From NCBI GenBank assembly GCA_016794625.1, contig JAEUGY010000113.1, forward strand, positions 19,748 to 83,747: a stretch of 64,000 nt of DNA, read 5' to 3'. Each line of letters begins with the position of its first letter. Position 1 is the stretch's first letter. Source of the DNA: Opitutaceae bacterium (lineage in GTDB: Bacteria; Verrucomicrobiota; Verrucomicrobiia; Opitutales; Opitutaceae). Below are positions 25,818 to 35,341 of this stretch, in pieces. The position numbers and the translations under genes are program-made. The notes beneath the pieces were generated by a model. It was not told the DNA's origin, ran no database searches, and worked only from the letters and a program-made list of their open reading frames with translations.

Positions 25818-28800
25818 TCACTTTCGCAATCGAAAGAGCAAGAGCGGCCCCTCACTGCGGGCGACCGCCACCGAACGGACCTTGCCTTCGATCATGACCG
25901 CAGACCGCGCCTCGCCCGTGACGAGCAGGCCGGATTCCACGGCCGCGAGGGCCTTGAAACCGCCGCGGCCATCGCCGCTCAGGACCAATCCCACGCCCCC
26001 GTCAAAGCGGCCGGTGGTGGGTTCGGGGCCGAAATGGTTCCCGACGCAGAGCAGATCGAGGTGCTGGTCGCGGTCGAAGTCGGCCACGACGATGGCGTGA
26101 ATCGGGGCGAGCTGAGCCTCCGAGGGCAGGCGTTGAAACTGGAAGGAACCGTCGGCTTGTTGAAAAAAGACCCCGCTCCCGAGTTCCGTGGCAGCATAAC
26201 GCCGGACGCGCTGCAGGCGTTCCGGACCGAAGAGCTCGGGCAGGCTGGCCTCGGCAAACGCCCGGTAAGTGGGAAACTTCCGGGGCAGCCAGGGAAACGC
26301 ATAGGCCAGCTTGCTGCGGCCCCGCACGGGCAACGGCCGTCCCTGCTCGTAGTACGCCTCGAGCAGATGCGTCTTGCCGGTGCCGTCGAAGTCCCCGGCG
26401 TAGAGGAGGGCGGGTTCGTCGGGGCTGGCCTGGTACTTCGTGTTCAAACCGGTGTTGCCGGCGACGACATCGAGCCGGCCGTCGCCGTTCAGGTCGGCGA
26501 CAGCGAGCGCACTCCACCAGCCGGACAGGGACGAGACCGGTCGCTGCTGCAGTTGCTGGCCTGTATTGTGAAAGACCACCAGCGGACCCCACTCCTGTGC
26601 GATGAGCAGGTCGGTCCGACCATCTGCGTCGAGGTCGCTCCACGTCGCCGCGGTGACCAGCCCGAGGTTGCGTAGTCCCGGGGCGATGTCCTCGGTGACG
26701 TCAATCAAGGTGCCACGGTCATTGCGATAGAGGAAACTGCGAGGAGCGTCGGGGTATCGTCCCGGTACGACTCTTCCTCCGACAAACAAATCCACGCGGC
26801 CGTCGTGATTGAAGTCGGCCGCTGCGGCGGCGGTCGTGCTGGTCCCATCGGCCGGCAGCACGCCGGGGGGAGCAAGGCGAAAGGCGCCGGTTCCGTCATT
26901 CAGGTATAGGCGGTCGTGCAAGGCGGTGCTTCCTTCGTCATGTTGCACCCCTCCCGCGGCGACAAAAAGATCGGGATGGCCGTCCGAATTCACGTCGAGA
27001 AAGGTGGCTCCGACATCGTCCGACTCCATCGCCTCCGACCAAGGTTGGGCTGGCGCGGGAACAAAGGAGCCATCCGACCGAGCGAGGAACAGGCGTCCGA
27101 ATTGGCCGGCGGCTCCAGTGACAAAGAGATCGTTCATTCCGTCTCCATTGACATCGGCCGAGGCCAGGGCCGGCCCCTGTCCGTTGAGTCTGCGCGGGAG
27201 CAATCGCTGCCGTAAAAACTCGTCGAATGGGCGCGGCGAGGCTACGTGCGTCAGACCGGCCATGGAGCTTGCCTCGACGAGCAGGGCGTCGGGGGAAGGA
27301 AGGGAGTGAAACTGCGCCGGCGGAGGGCGGGTTGCGGGCGTCGCGGCTTCCGTGACCGTCAGAAGGTGGTCGGCGGGCAGGTCGTGCCAGACTTGGACGC
27401 CGCCCCGGGGCCAGCGAACGGTGAGCGTCTGGATGCGATCGTCACGGCCCAATCCGAAGTGGAGCGTCGCCGGTTCGCTCGATGCGATTCCCCGTTCGGT
27501 GAAGACCTGCCGCATGTATTCGCCGGTGGCTGTCTTGATCCGGACCTCGGCGCCGATGGCATCGCGATTGGGCGCCTGCCCGGCGAGACGGACCAGACAC
27601 CGGTGTCCGCCGGTGGTGTCATTTCGCACGAGGGTTGGCGGAGCGTTGAAATTGCCGTAAACAAGATCGAGGTCGCCGTCACCATCGAGATCGGCGAGAG
27701 CGCAGCCGAAGGCGACGGTGACTTCATTGAGACCCCACTCCGTGGAGACATTGGCAAAACGCAGGTCGCCCAGATTCCGGAAAGCGAGAGTGTCCTCCTG
27801 TCGAGGGGCTGCATGTTTCCAGACCGCGGCGCGGGCGGCGAGGGAAGGGGCGACATTTTGCCGGTCGACGAGATCGGCGTCGATGAAGTTCCGGATCATG
27901 CCGGCGGTGAGGAAGGCGTCGGTGTGACCGTCGTTGTCGAGATCGGCAAGCCGGGCCGACCACGTCCAGCCGGTGGCCTCCATGCCGGTGAGATGCGCCG
28001 CCTCGGCGAAACGGTCGGTGCCCGTGTTCAGGTAGACGGCGTTCCACATGTATTGGGGAATCAACTCGCTCACACGTTCCAATTCCCAGAGTCCCCGACC
28101 GATCTCCTCCATGCCGGTCATGAACTCACGGTGGTTGCGATCGCGCATGTCGGTGATGAAGAAATCGACGCGTCCGTCGTTGTTGAGGTCGCCGGCATCG
28201 GCGCCCATGGAGAAATAAGTCACGTGCGGCAGCCGCTCGTCGACGACGTCGGCGAACGTGCCATCGCCCCGGTTCAGGTAGAACCGGTCCGGCGTCTCGA
28301 AATCGTTGGCGACGTAAAGGTCCGGCCACCCGTCATGATTGCTGTCGAACCACAGGGCGGTATGGCCCTGGGTCAGGCCCCAGATGCCGGCGGCGACCGT
28401 GACGTCGGTGAACGATCCATCGCCCCGGTTGCGCAGCAAATAGTCCCGCCGTCCCTGTGGAGACTTGCTGAAGTCGAGGATGTTGGTGACGACGTAGCAG
28501 TCGAGGTGCCCGTCGCGATCGTAGTCGGCGAAGACCGCATGTACGGAGGCGTCGTGGATGGCGAGCCCGTAGGCGGCGGCGCTCTCGGTGAAGGTGAGAT
28601 CGCGATTGTTGATGAAGAGCCGGTTCGGGGCGTCGTAAACGCAGACATACAGGTCGGGCCAGCCGTCCTGGTTGATGTCGACCACGGTGGCGCCTGTTTT
28701 GCTGGATCCGGGTTCCGCGCAGGCGACCCCGGCGGCCAGGGCGACGTCTTGGAACTTCCACGGTGCAACCTGGCGGTAGAGGGAGCACGGACCGTTCTTG

Positions 28801-29111
28801 GAAATCGCGAAAATGTCGGGCCGACCGTCGAGGTCGAAATCGGCGATCGCGACGCCGGTCTCCACCGCGCCCAAAGTCAGTTCCCGGAAGCGGTCGGCCC
28901 ACATGCGCGGGTCATTGAAAACATTCGGGGTGGTCACACCCGTCACCTCGCCAGTGAGGCGGGTGAACGGCTTGCCGCCGGCGGGAGCGAGGCTGGGCGG
29001 GGCCAGCGGCACCCGGATAACATCGTTGGCGAGGGAGGTGCTTGCGAGAGAGATCGCCAACGCGACTGCGCGAAGCACCGCAGGGAAAGAGATCCGCCAC
29101 CCCGGACTCAT
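25818..29111 (-). CDS. Large secreted VCBS/FG-GAP repeat protein with ASPIC/UnbV domain (CRTAC1-like)
   Basis: A protein of 1097 residues from ATG 29111, which opens a signal peptide (FPAVLRAVALAISLASTSLA) and overlaps the stop of the haloperoxidase gene as ATGA. Many FG-GAP/VCBS calcium-loop repeats of the form DxDxDGxxD are visible (DFDLDGRPDIF, DINQDGWPDLY, DYDRDGHLDCY). An ASPIC/UnbV domain at about 510-590 (GAEVRIKTATGEY, LHFGLGRDDRIQTLTVRWP) is followed by a second block of FG-GAP repeats to the end, so the protein looks like two beta-propellers. Proteins of this class are abundant in Planctomycetes and Verrucomicrobia and are thought to act in surface or periplasmic binding; the real role is unknown. 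Confidence 0.9.
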   Translation of the reverse strand: MSPGWRISFPAVLRAVALAISLASTSLANDVIRVPLAPPSLAPAGGKPFTRLTGEVTGVTTPNVFNDPRMWADRFRELTLGAVETGVAIADFDLDGRPDIFAISKNGPCSLYRQVAPWKFQDVALAAGVACAEPGSSKTGATVVDINQDGWPDLYVCVYDAPNRLFINNRDLTFTESAAAYGLAIHDASVHAVFADYDRDGHLDCYVVTNILDFSKSPQGRRDYLLRNRGDGSFTDVTVAAGIWGLTQGHTALWFDSNHDGWPDLYVANDFETPDRFYLNRGDGTFADVVDERLPHVTYFSMGADAGDLNNDGRVDFFITDMRDRNHREFMTGMEEIGRGLWELERVSELIPQYMWNAVYLNTGTDRFAEAAHLTGMEATGWTWSARLADLDNDGHTDAFLTAGMIRNFIDADLVDRQNVAPSLAARAAVWKHAAPRQEDTLAFRNLGDLRFANVSTEWGLNEVTVAFGCALADLDGDGDLDLVYGNFNAPPTLVRNDTTGGHRCLVRLAGQAPNRDAIGAEVRIKTATGEYMRQVFTERGIASSEPATLHFGLGRDDRIQTLTVRWPRGGVQVWHDLPADHLLTVTEAATPATRPPPAQFHSLPSPDALLVEASSMAGLTHVASPRPFDEFLRQRLLPRRLNGQGPALASADVNGDGMNDLFVTGAAGQFGRLFLARSDGSFVPAPAQPWSEAMESDDVGATFLDVNSDGHPDLFVAAGGVQHDEGSTALHDRLYLNDGTGAFRLAPPGVLPADGTSTTAAAAADFNHDGRVDLFVGGRVVPGRYPDAPRSFLYRNDRGTLIDVTEDIAPGLRNLGLVTAATWSDLDADGRTDLLIAQEWGPLVVFHNTGQQLQQRPVSSLSGWWSALAVADLNGDGRLDVVAGNTGLNTKYQASPDEPALLYAGDFDGTGKTHLLEAYYEQGRPLPVRGRSKLAYAFPWLPRKFPTYRAFAEASLPELFGPERLQRVRRYAATELGSGVFFQQADGSFQFQRLPSEAQLAPIHAIVVADFDRDQHLDLLCVGNHFGPEPTTGRFDGGVGLVLSGDGRGGFKALAAVESGLLVTGEARSAVMIEGKVRSVAVARSEGPLLLFRLRK

Positions 29112-30388
29112 GGCACGGTGGGCGGGAGCCGCGGTTGCAGGCAAGTTTCGAAGGTCCAATCGGCGATTGCGATGCCTGCTCGCTGGCCAGCGAGGTTGGC
29201 GGACATGGTGTGAATCCCGCCAAAGACCCGGCTCATTCCGACCTCGTCGCAGGCGGCGGAGAGTTTTTTGAAGGAGCGCACCGCGCCGGGCAGTCCGTCG
29301 GACGTGGTGGTGAACTCCATGTCGTCGGTCCCAAACCAGCGCGCAAGCAGCCGCGTGGCCGCACCGGTGAACGTGCTGTGGCCCGACGTATAATCAGGGT
29401 GGGCCGGTGCCGCCATGTTGGGGATGAAATTGGGGTTTCGTACGACCAGGGGGAAGGCCTTCGGGTCCGCCTCGCGGATGGCGGTCTCCGGACGCCAGGT
29501 GCGATAGAAATACTTGGTGTCCCAGCAGGAAATGGCGGCGTCGGCGCAGGCGATGTTGAGCAAGGCAAAGAGCCGAGCGCACGCCGCGACATCGAGCTGC
29601 TGGCGGAGCGCGAGGTCCTGCGCGATGACATTCCAATGTCCAGCGGGCGTCGCGGTGCCTAGATCGTCGGCCCAAAAGGGGGTGGAGAGCGTTTCATACT
29701 CCGAGCGCTCTGCGCCATCGCGGCCGCCGACCTTGGCGACATAGGCGATCTCCTCGGCGTATTCCTTCGAGTCGATGGGCGGGGGCGGTGGCGCCCGAAA
29801 CTGGCTGGGCGACTTCATGGCGAATGGGGTTGTCGTGGCGACCTGCGGGGTGACCGGCGGTCTGAATCCGGGAGGAGTTTCCCGCCATTTTCCAGGTTCG
29901 ACGCTCGTGAACGTCCCCTCCGCCGGCTTGTTCCAACCGCTCCGGGCGCGTTCCTCCAGAATGCGACCGGCCACTTGCTTGCCCCAGGCGAGCCCTTCGA
30001 CTTTAGGGCGTCCCTCCGGTATCAGAGCCATGGCTGCCTCCAACGCGGTCTGAAAATTCCGCGGATTGCTCGACTGTCCCCAGAGCGTGGCGAGCACAGT
30101 GGATGCGGCACCGGCGACGGCAGCATCGAGGTTGGCGCCGGTGGGAGCGGCCTCAGCGATAAGCCAGGGCCGGTGCGAACGGGTGATTCCATTCACCGCA
30201 TCGAAAATGGCCACGTGGTAAGTGGCCATATGCAGTGCGGCGATCGGCGGTGGGTTGCGTGACAGGCGTGTGGCATTGAGCACCTGATCGTTCCAATAAA
30301 GCACGGAGTTCCGGCTTGAAGCCGCCCCTGCCGGGACACTGGCCAGGGCAAGGATGTGACAAAGCAACAGGAGGAAACGAGAGGACAT
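29108..30388 (-). CDS. Vanadium-dependent haloperoxidase-like PAP2 superfamily protein
   Basis: A protein of 426 residues from ATG 30388 with a signal peptide (FLLLLCHILALASVPAGA). The three vanadate/phosphate-binding motifs of the superfamily are present: KYFYRTWRP (KxxxxxxRP), YTSGHSTF (SGH) and SRVFGGIH (SRxxxxxH). The Asp that usually follows four residues after the last His is Ala, as tolerated in haloperoxidases. Possible reaction: halide oxidation with hydrogen peroxide, or phosphatase activity; sequence alone does not decide. It is translationally coupled to the large VCBS/ASPIC protein downstream, a pairing seen elsewhere in marine and soil bacteria. Confidence 0.87.
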   Translation of the reverse strand: MSSRFLLLLCHILALASVPAGAASSRNSVLYWNDQVLNATRLSRNPPPIAALHMATYHVAIFDAVNGITRSHRPWLIAEAAPTGANLDAAVAGAASTVLATLWGQSSNPRNFQTALEAAMALIPEGRPKVEGLAWGKQVAGRILEERARSGWNKPAEGTFTSVEPGKWRETPPGFRPPVTPQVATTTPFAMKSPSQFRAPPPPPIDSKEYAEEIAYVAKVGGRDGAERSEYETLSTPFWADDLGTATPAGHWNVIAQDLALRQQLDVAACARLFALLNIACADAAISCWDTKYFYRTWRPETAIREADPKAFPLVVRNPNFIPNMAAPAHPDYTSGHSTFTGAATRLLARWFGTDDMEFTTTSDGLPGAVRSFKKLSAACDEVGMSRVFGGIHTMSANLAGQRAGIAIADWTFETCLQPRLPPTVP

Positions 30389-30488
30389 GCGGCGCGGGTG
30401 GGGCCCAGAGGTTGGTTGGGAACTGCAGCACGCTACCACGCTCTTCGGCGATCCGGAAATTGAGGAGGGGCGAAGTGCCGCTCGGCAG

Positions 30489-30519
30489 GGGCGAAACGCG
30501 GTGCTTTCGCGTTTCGCCC
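30489..30519. repeat. Strong 12-bp-stem intergenic hairpin
   Basis: GGGCGAAACGCG (30489-30500), a 7-nt loop GTGCTTT, and the perfect reverse complement CGCGTTTCGCCC (30508-30519). It lies in the divergent region between the haloperoxidase (start 30388) and the barrel-like gene (start 30646). No T-tract follows on either side and no gene ends here, so it is not a normal terminator. AGGGGCGAA is also repeated just upstream near 30474. It may be a REP-like element or a regulator site. Confidence 0.6.
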
Positions 30520-30645
30520 ATGATTCGCGGCAATCGGCCCCTTCCGGCTTCCTCTCGTGCGCCTTGCATGACACTCGCAGAGGGCACAGCAGCGCCGGGG
30601 AGAATGTGGTCGAACCGCCCACACCCGGTTTGCCGTCCAACCCCC

Positions 30646-31695
30646 ATGTACCCCGCGATCACCCGTCGTCACTCACTCCCTCTCGCCTGGCTCTCCCTGG
30701 CGTATTCGATTCTCCTGGTGGCGCCCCGCGACGTCTGGGGTCAGGGCTGTGTGATCGCGCGCGGGGGTGGTCATGCCGCGGTCACCGACGGCAGTGGTCT
30801 TCTTGAGTCCGGTCAGTGGCAGGTCAGTGTTGCGCTGCGTTGGTTCCGCTCGGACCGGCATTTTGCTGGAGATGTGGAGCAAACTGAGCGCAAAGCCAAC
30901 AGCACGGAAGTGGTGAACCAGTCCTACTTCTCGGATGTCATCCTGACCCGAGCCTGGAGCCGACGGCTTGGCTTCAACCTCACTCTTCCCTTTGTCCATC
31001 ACGACCGCTCGTCGCTCTATGAACACCTCGGGAATGCGTCGGGCCGACGCTTTCACACGCAGGCGTCAGGATTGGGTGACGTTCGTTTAGGTGCGAGCTA
31101 TTGGATTTTCAACCCGGAGAACCATCGCCGTGGAAATGTGTCGGTGGGCTTCGGAATCAAGGCGCCCACCGGGGACTACGAAGCCCGGGATACGTTCACG
31201 CGCGCCTCGGGTCCGACTGAGCGCTATGTGGATACATCAATCCAGCCCGGGGATGGTGGATGGGGCGCGGAAGTGGAGCTGCAAGGCTACCACCACCTTG
31301 CAGGTGGGCTCTTTGCCTACGGTAGCGCCTATTACCTTTTCAACCCACGAGAACGCATCCCTTCGACCGGATTTTCCGTTCCGGATTCCTACCTTGCACG
31401 CGGTGGGTTCGACGTTCGCGTTGCGGCCGTGCGCGGGTTGGCGGTCAGCCTCGGGGGGCGCATCGAAGGCGTGCCGGGAAACGACGCCTTTGGCGGGAGT
31501 CGGGGGAGCCGTCGTCCAGGATTTGCCGTCGCGGTCGAACCGGGCATCACCTACCAACGGGGTGCCTATAGTGGCGCGTTGACGGTTCCTGTGGCGGTGC
31601 ATCGAAATCGGACGACGACGTATGGTTCGGTGCGCGCCGGAGACGCAGCATTTGCCGACTACACGATCAACACCCGTTTCTCGATCCGGCTTTGA
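30646..31695 (+). CDS. Outer-membrane beta-barrel-like protein of unknown function
   Basis: A protein of 349 residues from ATG 30646, with a leader (RRHSLPLAWLSLAYSILLVA) and cleavage near VWGQ. Alternating aromatic/hydrophobic strands (SGQWQVSVALRWFRSD, RLGFNLTLPFVHHD, GNVSVGFGIKAPTGDYE, GLFAYGSAYYLFNPRE) and a C-terminal strand ending in FSIRL suggest a transporter-like barrel, similar in style to the MetA-pathway/phenol-degradation outer-membrane family. No substrate is suggested by neighbours. The divergent region to the haloperoxidase gene contains the strong hairpin. Confidence 0.7.
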   Translation: MYPAITRRHSLPLAWLSLAYSILLVAPRDVWGQGCVIARGGGHAAVTDGSGLLESGQWQVSVALRWFRSDRHFAGDVEQTERKANSTEVVNQSYFSDVILTRAWSRRLGFNLTLPFVHHDRSSLYEHLGNASGRRFHTQASGLGDVRLGASYWIFNPENHRRGNVSVGFGIKAPTGDYEARDTFTRASGPTERYVDTSIQPGDGGWGAEVELQGYHHLAGGLFAYGSAYYLFNPRERIPSTGFSVPDSYLARGGFDVRVAAVRGLAVSLGGRIEGVPGNDAFGGSRGSRRPGFAVAVEPGITYQRGAYSGALTVPVAVHRNRTTTYGSVRAGDAAFADYTINTRFSIRL

Positions 31696-31723
31696 AGGCC
31701 CGCAAACGCGGCTCCCCTAAACC

Positions 31724-32467
31724 TTAGCTCAGAAAACGATCAAGCTGGCCGCGCAGCGTGCGACTCAGGGGCAGTTTTGTACCGTCCCGCAGCACAACCG
31801 TGTAGTCACCATGTTGGGCGGGTTGGATTTCGCGGATCTGGTCGCGGTGCACGAGCGCTGAGCGGTTGACGCGGGCAAAGATCTCGGCGCCGAGCCGTGC
31901 CTCGAGAGCGGCGAGCGTCTCCCGGACCATGAGCCGGCTTCCCACCAGGTGGAGAATGGCGTAGTTGTCGGCGGCTTCCACCCGGATGATCTCGTCGCAT
32001 CGAAGAAAGACCAGCCTCCCGTCCGCCTTGACCGTGATTCGCTCGTTGCGCCCGAGCGCCTCGGGTGCCGCCGGTGCAGGGGCGGCGGACACTCCGCGGG
32101 ATCGGTGGAGGTATCCGACGGCCCGCCGCAGTGCCTGCCGAAAGCGATCCCGGTCGAACGGCTTGAGCAGGTAGTCCACCGCCGAGAGATCGAAGGCATC
32201 CACCGCAAACCGCTCGTGCGCGGTGGCGAATACGATGGCGGGACGCTGATGTTCGGGCAGCTCCATCAGCACCTGCAACCCGCTTCGCCCCGGCATCTGG
32301 ACATCGATAAAGATGAGGTCGGGCGCAAGCCGCCGGATGGATTCGAGCGCCTCGTTTCCGTTGGTGCACTCCGCCACGATTTCGACCTCAGATTCCGCCT
32401 CGAGAAAGCTCCGCAACCGCTCGCGCGCGAGCGACTCGTCGTCGACAATGAGAGTGCGGACTTTCAT
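31724..32467 (-). CDS. LytTR-type response regulator
   Basis: A protein of 247 residues. The receiver domain has the acidic pocket in LIVDDESLARERLR and the phospho-acceptor Asp55 in LIFIDVQMPG. A linker rich in Ala/Pro (SAAPAPAAPEALG) leads to a LytTR DNA-binding domain (residues about 140-247) with ERITVKADGRLVFLRCDEI, RVEAADNYAILHLVG and RVNRSALVHRDQIREI. Such regulators bind direct repeats upstream of their targets. ATG overlaps the stop of the sensor kinase gene (ATGA at 32464-32467), so they form one operon and one signalling pair. Confidence 0.95.
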   Translation of the reverse strand: MKVRTLIVDDESLARERLRSFLEAESEVEIVAECTNGNEALESIRRLAPDLIFIDVQMPGRSGLQVLMELPEHQRPAIVFATAHERFAVDAFDLSAVDYLLKPFDRDRFRQALRRAVGYLHRSRGVSAAPAPAAPEALGRNERITVKADGRLVFLRCDEIIRVEAADNYAILHLVGSRLMVRETLAALEARLGAEIFARVNRSALVHRDQIREIQPAQHGDYTVVLRDGTKLPLSRTLRGQLDRFLS

Positions 32468-33546
32468 GCGGGTAGGACTATTCTCGCCTCCAGCCCGCCG
32501 TCCGGGTGGTTGGTGAGCGTAAAATGATGTCGGGCACCGTAGAGTTCCGTCAAGCGGGCGCGCGTATTGGCGAGTCCGATGCCCTCGCGCGCGGGGCCCG
32601 TCAATGGGAAGCCCGGTCCGTTGTCGCGCACGACGAGCACCAGGTCATTCGCGGTGCGGTGGGCCTGCAGGACGAGCCGCCCCGCGGAGGGCTGGGGCTC
32701 AATGCCATGACGGATCGCATTCTCCACGAGCGGTTGCAGAATGAGGCTTGGCACGTCGCAATCGAGGACCTCGGGCGACACCTCGATGGTCACGGAAAGC
32801 CGGTCCCGGAAGCGAATGCGTTCGATTTCAAGGTACTTTTCAATGAAGGCGAATTCGTCACGCAGGGAGGTCAGGGCTCGCCCCGGATGGTGCATGGTGA
32901 TTCGAAGCAGCTCGCTGAGGCGCACGAGCATGCGGTCGGCCGCGTCGACGTCGCGATGCATGAGCGAAGCGATACCGTTCAACGTGTTGAAGAGAAAGTG
33001 GGGTTTGAGTTGGCGGAGCAGTGACTGCAGACGAGCTTCGGTCAGGTGTTTTTCCAGCTCGAGGGCGTGCACCGTGCGCTCGTGGTACTTCCGATAGTAA
33101 CCGATCGCGTGGCTGGCACTGAGAATAACGCCGTAGACAAGGAGGTTGAAGGGGTAGGTCTTGACCAGGAGCGGTTGGAAGACTTCGGAGAACGAGACGG
33201 GTTCATCGAGGATCTGGGCGTGCAGGACACCGACCAACGAACGGAGCACCACATAGAGCCAGGCGCACAGCAACGCGGCCACGAGGTGCACCGCGACCGT
33301 GCGCAACCGGCGGGGGCTTTCGGGTGGAAAGCGACGCGCGAGCCAGACAATCGGGGCGGAAAGCAGGGCCCATACGTACCAGTCGCCGAGGGAATAGCTG
33401 ATCGCCTCGACCCAACTGACGGTCCGACCCAGCAGGGAGCTGGAGAGGTAAAACTGGCTGGCGAAGGCCAGGCCCACGAGTGTCCAGAAGGCTCCGATAC
33501 CAGCCAGGCGGAGCCAAACGGAACGTGGGTTTAAGGGGACGGACAC
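32464..33546 (-). CDS. LytS/YehU-type sensor histidine kinase
   Basis: A protein of 360 residues. About four N-terminal membrane helices (for example GAFWTLVGLAFASQFYLSSS and VAALLCAWLYVVLRSLV) are followed by a short helix region. The His_kinase domain carries the phospho-acceptor motif LKPHFLFNTLNGI, and the HATPase domain has NAIRHGI (N-box), VRDNGPGFPLTG (G1) and GIGLANTRARL (G2). No separate periplasmic sensor domain is seen, so the signal is probably sensed in or near the membrane. Coupled to the LytTR regulator. The divergent neighbour is a CRTAC1-like protein, a possible target (inference). Confidence 0.95.
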   Translation of the reverse strand: MSVPLNPRSVWLRLAGIGAFWTLVGLAFASQFYLSSSLLGRTVSWVEAISYSLGDWYVWALLSAPIVWLARRFPPESPRRLRTVAVHLVAALLCAWLYVVLRSLVGVLHAQILDEPVSFSEVFQPLLVKTYPFNLLVYGVILSASHAIGYYRKYHERTVHALELEKHLTEARLQSLLRQLKPHFLFNTLNGIASLMHRDVDAADRMLVRLSELLRITMHHPGRALTSLRDEFAFIEKYLEIERIRFRDRLSVTIEVSPEVLDCDVPSLILQPLVENAIRHGIEPQPSAGRLVLQAHRTANDLVLVVRDNGPGFPLTGPAREGIGLANTRARLTELYGARHHFTLTNHPDGGLEARIVLPA

Positions 33547-33613
33547 AGGGGTTTCGGGTTGCCGTGGATCTAGGAGAGGGCGGAATGCCTGTCGACGTCC
33601 ATTCTGTCCACCC

Positions 33614-35341
33614 GTGCCGCCCCCAGTCTCTCACCCAACGACCCCCTCGGAGCAAGCCCGGGCGTTCCCGTCGCTGGTGGCGCCGCTCTTGTCCGTCGTG
33701 CTTCCGCTGGTCATCGTCGCCATCGGTTTGAGCGTGGTGCTGGCGTGGTGGGGGCCTTCCCGGACGCAGGGACCCGGATTGCGGGTGCGCTGGGCGGAGC
33801 GCGCGGAGCAGGCGGGGTTGCGCTTTGTCCATCGACAAGGCGGAGTCGAGGGACCCACGACCCTGGGTGGGGCGGTGGTGGTGTTCGACTTTGACCAGGA
33901 TCATCTACCCGACCTCTATTTCGTCAACGGAGCACCCTGGCCGTGGGAGGCCAGCCTGGAGAAGCGGGTCGGTCGCACGGGTGCGCTCTACCGCAATCTA
34001 GGCCAGGGCCAGTTTGCCAACGTGACCACGTCGGCCGGGCTGGCCGTCGAACTGCAGGGCGTGGCGGCCGCGGCCGGCGATTTCGACAGCGATGGCCGTG
34101 CGGATCTAATGGTGACCGGAGTCGGAACGCATCACTTGTTCCGCAATCTCGGGCAAGGTCGATTCGAGGATGTGACGGAAGCCATGGGGCTGCCCAGTTC
34201 CGATTCGATGTGGGGCAGCAGTGTCGCCTGGATCGACTACGACGGCGACGGTTGGCTCGATCTCGTGATCGCGTATTATGTCCAGTGGCCCGCGAGCCTC
34301 GGCCTGGAATCCGCCTTGGCGACGGCTCGCAACGGTCTGTCGTATGGCACCCCGGTCGGATTTGTGGGTGCTTTGCCCGCCGTCTATCGCAACCTGCAGG
34401 GCAGGCGATTCGCCCTCGTGCCGGATCGCGCGGGACTCCGGGACTTGGATTCGGAGACGCGTCGACCGGTCTCGTATCCACTGGCGGTCGTGCCAGTCGA
34501 GGCGAACGGGGATACTCGACTGGATCTGCTGTTCACCTATCAGGATCGCGGCCCGGCGCTCTTTCTCAATCGTGGGGGACGATTTGAACGGGAGAGCGCG
34601 GGACGTGAGCGGCTCCAGGAAGGATCGTCCGCCGGCCTGGCGTCGGCCAGCGCACTCACCTTTGCTGGCAGCGCTCGGGATCCCCGTTCGCAGGGACTGT
34701 TTGCCCTCGCGTCGGCCCAGACCTCCACGCCGGCTTCGTCCGGGATTGAGCTGGTTCTTCGCCTGGCCGCGGCCGTGGCAGACTTTGACCTCGATGGCCG
34801 CGACGAATGGATCGTCGCCGGAACCCGGGCGGAGTCGTGGTCCACGCGCAAATTGGACGGCGACCGTTCGGGAGGCCCCGCCCGGTTCCAATGGTGGGAT
34901 GGAGCCAAATGGGGGATGACGGGGCTCATCGATGTTGACGGGAATCCCTGGACGCGAGCACTCGCAACGCGAGGTGTGGCGTGTGCGGATTTTGATGGAG
35001 ATGGGGACGTCGATCTGGTGCTCGCCCAGAACGAGGCGGCGCCGCTCCTGCTTGTGAACGAAATGCGTCCCGGCACGCCGTGGCTGCGGCTGCGGCTCGT
35101 GGCCACCCGGAGTCATCCCGACGCCGGAGGCGCGCGCGTCGAAGTCCATACGCCAAGCGGAGTTTTGTCCAAGGTGATGGTTCCGGCGATGGGCTATCTC
35201 GCCCAGTCCGACAGCCGGTTGACCTTTGGCCTTGGAGCCGACGCGCGAGTACGGCGGATTGTGATCTTCTGGCCGTCCGGTCAGCGGCAGGAGATTGGAC
35301 CCAAAGAGCTTAACCGCGAGTGGGTGCTTCGGGAGCCGTGA
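33614..35341 (+). CDS. Membrane-anchored CRTAC1-like VCBS/ASPIC-UnbV protein
   Basis: A protein of 575 residues; the start is GTG at 33614. An N-terminal membrane helix (PLVIVAIGLSVVLAWWG) anchors it, with the rest outside. FG-GAP/VCBS repeats (VFDFDQDHLPDLYFVNG, DFDSDGRADLMV, DYDGDGWLDLVI, DFDGDGDVDLVLAQ) lead to a C-terminal ASPIC/UnbV domain (GARVEVHTPSGVLSKVM, LTFGLGADARVRRIVIFWPSG). It is shorter than the protein at 25818 and has a single propeller. Function unknown. Its last 32 bp overlap the end of the convergent ribokinase gene. Confidence 0.9.
   Translation: MPPPVSHPTTPSEQARAFPSLVAPLLSVVLPLVIVAIGLSVVLAWWGPSRTQGPGLRVRWAERAEQAGLRFVHRQGGVEGPTTLGGAVVVFDFDQDHLPDLYFVNGAPWPWEASLEKRVGRTGALYRNLGQGQFANVTTSAGLAVELQGVAAAAGDFDSDGRADLMVTGVGTHHLFRNLGQGRFEDVTEAMGLPSSDSMWGSSVAWIDYDGDGWLDLVIAYYVQWPASLGLESALATARNGLSYGTPVGFVGALPAVYRNLQGRRFALVPDRAGLRDLDSETRRPVSYPLAVVPVEANGDTRLDLLFTYQDRGPALFLNRGGRFERESAGRERLQEGSSAGLASASALTFAGSARDPRSQGLFALASAQTSTPASSGIELVLRLAAAVADFDLDGRDEWIVAGTRAESWSTRKLDGDRSGGPARFQWWDGAKWGMTGLIDVDGNPWTRALATRGVACADFDGDGDVDLVLAQNEAAPLLLVNEMRPGTPWLRLRLVATRSHPDAGGARVEVHTPSGVLSKVMVPAMGYLAQSDSRLTFGLGADARVRRIVIFWPSGQRQEIGPKELNREWVLREP

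Noticed and set aside
27246..29213. Long open frame (about 650 codons) on the plus strand
   Set aside because: Shadow of the VCBS/ASPIC gene; its repeats of VxxEIG are the antisense of the DxDxDG repeats.
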